DNA of 64,000 nt from Sulfitobacter sp. GTDB lineage: Bacteria > Pseudomonadota > Alphaproteobacteria > Rhodobacterales > Rhodobacteraceae. This document shows positions 60,824 to 64,000 of this stretch, piece by piece; the stretch's first letter is position 1, and each line of letters starts with the position of its first letter. The notes below the pieces were generated by a model. It was not told the DNA's origin. It ran no database searches and saw only the letters and a list, made by a program, of their open reading frames with translations. The stretch is from positions 1 to 64,000 of the forward strand of contig JAFMGZ010000013.1 in NCBI GenBank assembly GCA_017854855.1. Direction: 5' to 3'. Made by a program: the position numbers and the translations under genes.

Positions 60824-62218
60824 ATGCAAACCGATTATCTGATTTCTGGTGCCGGGGCGTCGGCCCTTTCATTTCTTGATGTGCTTTTGGCTGAAACGGA
60901 TGCCAATGTCGTCATCGTAGACCGCCGCGATGCGCCGGGTGGCCATTGGAACGATGCCTATCCTTTCGTCCGCCTGCACCAATCAGCCTCCTTTTACGGG
61001 GTGAATTCCAGACCACTGGCCCCGCCCCGCATCCCCGGCCAAAGCTTTGATGCTGGCAGTTTTGAGCTGGCGACCAAAACAGAGATCCTGCACTATTTTC
61101 ATGACCTGATGCAAAAAACCTATCTGGCCTCTGGCCGGGTCACCTACCTGCGCAACTCCGAACATCTGGGTGGGGGCCTTGTGCGCCATCTGGTCACGGG
61201 CAAACAGACCCAGGTTGAGGTCCGCAAAAAGATCGTGAATGCCGGCGTATGGGGTGACTTGGGCAGCATCCCCGCCACCCATAAGCCAAAGTTCGACATT
61301 GACGAAGGTGCCGATTTTGTCCCGATCAACGATCTGCCCCGCCGCGCGCCGGGGCATGACCATTTCACCGTCATCGGTGCCGGCAAGACAGGTATGGATG
61401 CGGTGATCTGGCTGCTGCAACAGGGCGTGGCGCCCGTGCAGATCAGTTGGGTCAGGCCCAATGACTACTGGCTGTTCAAACGCGAACGTATCCTGAACCA
61501 TCCCGATCTGTTCACCACAACCATGAAGGCGTTCCTGGGAGAATTGGAAAGCCTCGCAAACGCCACAACTGTCGATGAATTCTGCACGATGATGGAAGAC
61601 GTCGGCATCTGGCACCGCATTGATCCGGATGTGAAACCCACGAAATTCCACGCCGCCGTCTGCTCCATCGCCGAGCAAGAGAAACTGGCGCAGATCCGCA
61701 ATGTCATCCGCATGGGCCATGTCACGGCGATTGAACCGCGCCGCCTGTTGTTGGAGCAGGGTGGCGTGGATATGCCCGACAATACTCTCTATATTGATTG
61801 CACCGCCCGTGCCGGGATCATCATGGGACAGGACCAGCGCCCCATCTTTGACGGGGACACGATCAACATCTCAATGATCCGCCCGTTCCAGCCGATCATC
61901 AGTGCCGCCCTGATCGCGCTGCTTGAGGCGCGGGTGCCCGATGCGGCCAGCCGCGCCGCCTGTACCCATCTGGTTGATTTCCACGACACGCCGGCCCAAT
62001 ACATCGCACAGCAATTGCCCAGCATGATGAACCAGGCGGCGTGGTCCAAGGTCCCGGCTGTCAAGGACTGGCTTGGCCAATCCCGCCTGCACGCCGGCAA
62101 TCATCTGATGGCGGGATTTGATCCTGCTGATCCGGAAAAGTCGGCGCTGATAGGCCGCATGGGCCCTACCGCTAAACAGGCGTTACAGAACATACCGGCC
62201 TTATTGGCCGCACGTTAG
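60824..62218 (+). CDS. FAD/NAD(P)-binding oxidoreductase with two Rossmann motifs, substrate unknown
   Basis: This 464-residue protein has an N-terminal FAD motif (SGAGASALSFLDVLL, about 7-21), an Arg-rich VIVDRRDAPGGHW segment and a second dinucleotide motif (VIGAGKTGMDAV, about 183-194). The layout recalls flavin monooxygenases and related FAD enzymes, but the FMO fingerprint FxGxxxHxxx(Y/F) is not clear. A predicted helical region at 225-300 is particular to it. It is 20 bp after the MaoC gene, so it is likely part of the same short operon. I cannot name its reaction; hydroxylation or oxidation of the catabolic substrate is possible. Confidence 0.75.
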   Translation: MQTDYLISGAGASALSFLDVLLAETDANVVIVDRRDAPGGHWNDAYPFVRLHQSASFYGVNSRPLAPPRIPGQSFDAGSFELATKTEILHYFHDLMQKTYLASGRVTYLRNSEHLGGGLVRHLVTGKQTQVEVRKKIVNAGVWGDLGSIPATHKPKFDIDEGADFVPINDLPRRAPGHDHFTVIGAGKTGMDAVIWLLQQGVAPVQISWVRPNDYWLFKRERILNHPDLFTTTMKAFLGELESLANATTVDEFCTMMEDVGIWHRIDPDVKPTKFHAAVCSIAEQEKLAQIRNVIRMGHVTAIEPRRLLLEQGGVDMPDNTLYIDCTARAGIIMGQDQRPIFDGDTINISMIRPFQPIISAALIALLEARVPDAASRAACTHLVDFHDTPAQYIAQQLPSMMNQAAWSKVPAVKDWLGQSRLHAGNHLMAGFDPADPEKSALIGRMGPTAKQALQNIPALLAAR

Positions 62219-62248
62219 ACCTGCGTGCAGGTCTGCGTCTGTCGAACC

Positions 62249-62264
62249 GATCCCCGGGGGGATC
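62249..62264. terminator. Hairpin between converging genes
   Basis: GATCCCC / GGGGATC form a 7-bp palindromic stem around two G residues, just inside the end of the reverse small gene and 30 bp after the forward oxidoreductase. A smaller ACCTGC..GCAGGT stem lies just before it. Confidence 0.5.
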
Positions 62265-62451
62265 ACTTCTTCTTTTTGTTCTTGTCGCGCGCGGCTTTTT
62301 CTTCCTTGGTCAGCTTGTTGTTCCAAACGTTGTTGCTCAGGCCCAGTTCGGGCTTCATCGGTTTGGTTTTGCCAACGCTGACTTTGCCGCCCTTGTTCAG
62401 GAATTCCTGAATAAGCGCATCATCTGTGGTATCTTTCGGGACATGTTTCAT
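62263..62451 (-). CDS. Small lysine-rich conserved protein
   Basis: This 62-residue basic protein has a DDALIQEFLNKGGKVSVGKTKP N-terminal half and a NVWNNKLTKEEKAARDKNKKKK C-terminus ending in five lysines. Small lysine-tailed proteins like this recur in Rhodobacterales, where I recall them as hypothetical. The composition suggests nucleic-acid or ribosome binding, but there is no known motif. It is convergent with the oxidoreductase gene. Confidence 0.65.
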   Translation of the reverse strand: MKHVPKDTTDDALIQEFLNKGGKVSVGKTKPMKPELGLSNNVWNNKLTKEEKAARDKNKKKK

Positions 62452-62725
62452 AAGGCCAGCCTATCGGCATCCATGGATACTGGCAACATCGACAGATTGC
62501 CAAAGTCGCATCCTCACCCGCTTTTGACCCCGCAGCAGACAATAGGCATTATTCCTCCTAGGGATGTATCAAAGGCGATATGCTCTCTTTCAAAAAAATA
62601 CCCGTTCCACCTTCAAAATTACACGCTTTGGCCCATAGTTTGCCGACCCTTGGTCAAATTTCGGCCAAAATATCTGGCTAATCGTGGGATATGAGATTCC
62701 GATTTTGTCATGACGAGGTTTACGA
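62452..62725. other. Divergent intergenic region, AT-rich
   Basis: This 274-bp stretch separates the reverse small gene from the forward histidine kinase and holds no gene. It is AT-richer than its surroundings around 62580-62700, as expected for promoters, but no boxes are assigned. Confidence 0.4.
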
Positions 62726-63928
62726 ATGAGAACGTTCCCGGTGCCCTTTAACGAAGAAGCACGCGTTGCCGCCGTACAAAATGTACCTGGCCTGAGCCGC
62801 GATAATAACGCTGTCTTTGACATGATTTGCCACGCCGCCGCCAAACTGCTGGATTGCCCCATCGCCCATATCAGCGTCATCGAAGAAGAGACCCAATGGT
62901 ACAAAAGCGTCATCGGCATGGAATTGCCCGAGATGCCCAAGAACCAGTCCTTCTGCACCCATACCATCATGAGCGAAGGCCCGATGGTGATCCCCGATCT
63001 CAGCAAGGATCCCAAATTCGTAGATCATCCCATGGTCGCCGAAGGCGGACCGCAAGCGCGGTTCTATGCCGGTGTGCCGCTGATCCTGTCCTCTGGCTAT
63101 CGCTTTGGCAGCCTCTGCGCGCTTGACCTTGTCCCGCATGAGGCCCCATCAGAAAAAGTCATGTCCATTCTCGAAGATCTGGGCAAGGCCGTGGTCGCCG
63201 CCCTGGAAAAGGCCCCGGCCAAAGACGCCGCAGAGCTGACGGATCAGGGGCAGAATACCTTTCTGACCTTGGTCAGTCACGAATTGCGGACCCCTTTGAC
63301 AATCGTCCAAGGCGGGCTGCGCATCCTTGATTTCCGGCTCAAGGAAGAGGCAGAAAAGAAACTTGCCGCAAGTTCGATCAAATCCAGCGACCATCTGGCC
63401 AAATTGATCGATTCAATCCTGAAATACAGCAATCTGCAAACCGGCGAGTTGCAGTTGAACCCCAGCAGCGTTTCGCTGGACGAATTTCTTGAGAGCGTCC
63501 TGCAAGAGCATGAGCCGACAGCGCTGGCATCGGAAAAAACACTCAACATCTCTGGCATTGGCGTTGTGGGACCCGTTCTGGCCGACCGCGAACATCTCAA
63601 CATCTGTGTCACATCGCTCTTGTTGAACTCCATCCTGCATGGCGGCAAGACCATCACCGTCAAAACCAACTTTTGCGCGGACGGCCATATCGAGATCCTG
63701 ATCGAAGATGACGGCAACATGGATGATCATGTCGATCTGGCCCAATTGTACAAACCTTTCGTCGTGGGCGGTGATGTTGAAAAACGCGGCACGCAGGGCG
63801 GTTTGGGTCTGGGCCTGCCGTTGACCCGCAAACTGGTCGAACTGCATGGCGGCGAATTCGAAGTGCGCACCTCTGAGACCAGCACAACTGCCTGCATCCG
63901 CCTGCCAAAATGGCGGCTGGTCTGCTGA
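62726..63928 (+). CDS. Soluble GAF-domain sensor histidine kinase
   Basis: This 400-residue protein has a GAF sensor domain at about 20-160 (PIAHISVIEEETQWYKSV, NQSFCTHTIMSEGPMVIPDL), then HisKA with the phosphoacceptor H185 in LVSHELRTPLTIVQGGLRI, and an HATPase domain with the N-box region near 285 and the G-box GGLGLGLPLTRKLVELHGG near 365-385. No transmembrane segment is visible, so it senses an intracellular signal. The GAF part resembles those of bacteriophytochrome-like and LOV-associated kinases, but the chromophore cysteine is not evident. No response regulator gene is adjacent, so its partner is unknown. Confidence 0.88.
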   Translation: MRTFPVPFNEEARVAAVQNVPGLSRDNNAVFDMICHAAAKLLDCPIAHISVIEEETQWYKSVIGMELPEMPKNQSFCTHTIMSEGPMVIPDLSKDPKFVDHPMVAEGGPQARFYAGVPLILSSGYRFGSLCALDLVPHEAPSEKVMSILEDLGKAVVAALEKAPAKDAAELTDQGQNTFLTLVSHELRTPLTIVQGGLRILDFRLKEEAEKKLAASSIKSSDHLAKLIDSILKYSNLQTGELQLNPSSVSLDEFLESVLQEHEPTALASEKTLNISGIGVVGPVLADREHLNICVTSLLLNSILHGGKTITVKTNFCADGHIEILIEDDGNMDDHVDLAQLYKPFVVGGDVEKRGTQGGLGLGLPLTRKLVELHGGEFEVRTSETSTTACIRLPKWRLVC

Positions 63929-63940
63929 ACCCTGCTATGA

Positions 63941-63971
63941 CTTTGAGGGGCTGACCTATAGCCCCTCAAAG
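63941..63971. terminator. Strong bidirectional hairpin after the kinase gene
   Basis: CTTTGAGGGGCT (63941-63952) and AGCCCCTCAAAG (63960-63971) form a perfect 12-bp stem with a 7-base loop. It overlaps the last codons of the reverse gene entering from the right. Confidence 0.75.
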
Positions 63972-64000
63972 GCCTCGGGTGCCAGTTCTTCCCAAAATGC
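63956..64000 (-). CDS. 3' end of a gene entering from the right edge (partial)
   Basis: The reverse strand is open from the window edge to a TAG at 63958-63956 and encodes AFWEELAPEAFEGL. The convergent arrangement and the hairpin spanning its end support a real gene end. Only 14 residues are visible, so no family can be named, and the frame could be open by chance. Confidence 0.4.
   Translation of the reverse strand, partial: AFWEELAPEAFEGL

Noticed and set aside
31860-62218. Complete steroid or bile-acid degradation cluster
   Set aside because: The heteromeric acyl-CoA dehydrogenase, HSD4-like SDR and MaoC recall side-chain steroid genes, but no ring-opening enzymes (KstD, KshA, HsaC types) are present.
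1-64000. CRISPR arrays, tRNA or rRNA genes
   Set aside because: No regularly spaced direct repeats, cloverleaf-like sequences or rRNA segments were noticed in reading; a dedicated scan was not possible.

Overview
The window looks like part of a Roseobacter-group (Rhodobacterales, Alphaproteobacteria) chromosome or large replicon. This is inferred from the moderately high GC, the protein types (urea/amide-type and LIV-type ABC importers, PhnCDE with paired permeases, many CoA-dependent catabolic enzymes, small lysine-rich Rhodobacterales proteins) and the dense ATGA-overlapping operons. No rRNA, tRNA or CRISPR array was seen. Genus cannot be fixed from the sequence alone.

Layout. (1) 1-7.3 kb is an eroded, IS-rich stretch: a frameshifted O-methyltransferase remnant, a SnoaL-like gene, an intact two-gene IorAB-type molybdenum hydroxylase, a truncated IS1182-family transposase abutted by an IS110/IS1111-type element, and the 3' stump of an oligopeptide-ABC ATPase. 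(2) 7.6-20.9 kb is an amide uptake and hydrolysis locus: a flotillin, a urea/amide-type ABC importer (binding protein, two permeases, two ATPases), a CoA ligase, a small monooxygenase-like protein, and convergent SDR, formamidase and amidase genes. The second ATPase is fused in frame to an amidase-signature enzyme. (3) 21-30 kb holds a decayed IS6-family element, an iron-ADH-like protein with an altered metal site, and a PhnDCEE importer flanked by two HAD phosphatases, convergent with a Na/Pi cotransporter. It reads as an organophosphate or phosphonate scavenging locus without C-P lyase. (4) 30-31.8 kb is intergenic debris plus a SpoIIAA-like gene. (5) 31.9-62.2 kb is a large catabolic cluster for an unknown carboxylic acid or lipid.

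The catabolic cluster has a forward operon (CoA ligase, 3-hydroxyacyl-CoA dehydrogenase, enoyl-CoA hydratase, ACAD10/11-type dehydrogenase, two SDRs, VOC protein). Facing it is a long run of reverse genes: two acyl-CoA dehydrogenases, two SDRs, thiolase, nitronate monooxygenase-like flavoprotein, histidine-phosphatase-fold protein, ACAD10/11-type kinase, IclR regulator, LIV-type importer, beta-lactamase-like hydrolase, acetoacetyl-CoA synthetase and thioesterase. Further accessory oxidoreductases and a MaoC hydratase follow. The kinase-like and dehydrogenase-like proteins that are fused in animal ACAD10/11, and that work together in bacterial levulinate (Lva) catabolism, occur here as separate genes. 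This suggests that 4-hydroxyacyl-CoA chemistry through a phosphorylated intermediate is part of the pathway.

The end of the window carries a small lysine-rich protein, a soluble GAF-histidine kinase and the last 14 codons of a gene entering from the right. Functions are read from motifs and remembered family patterns; no database search was run.
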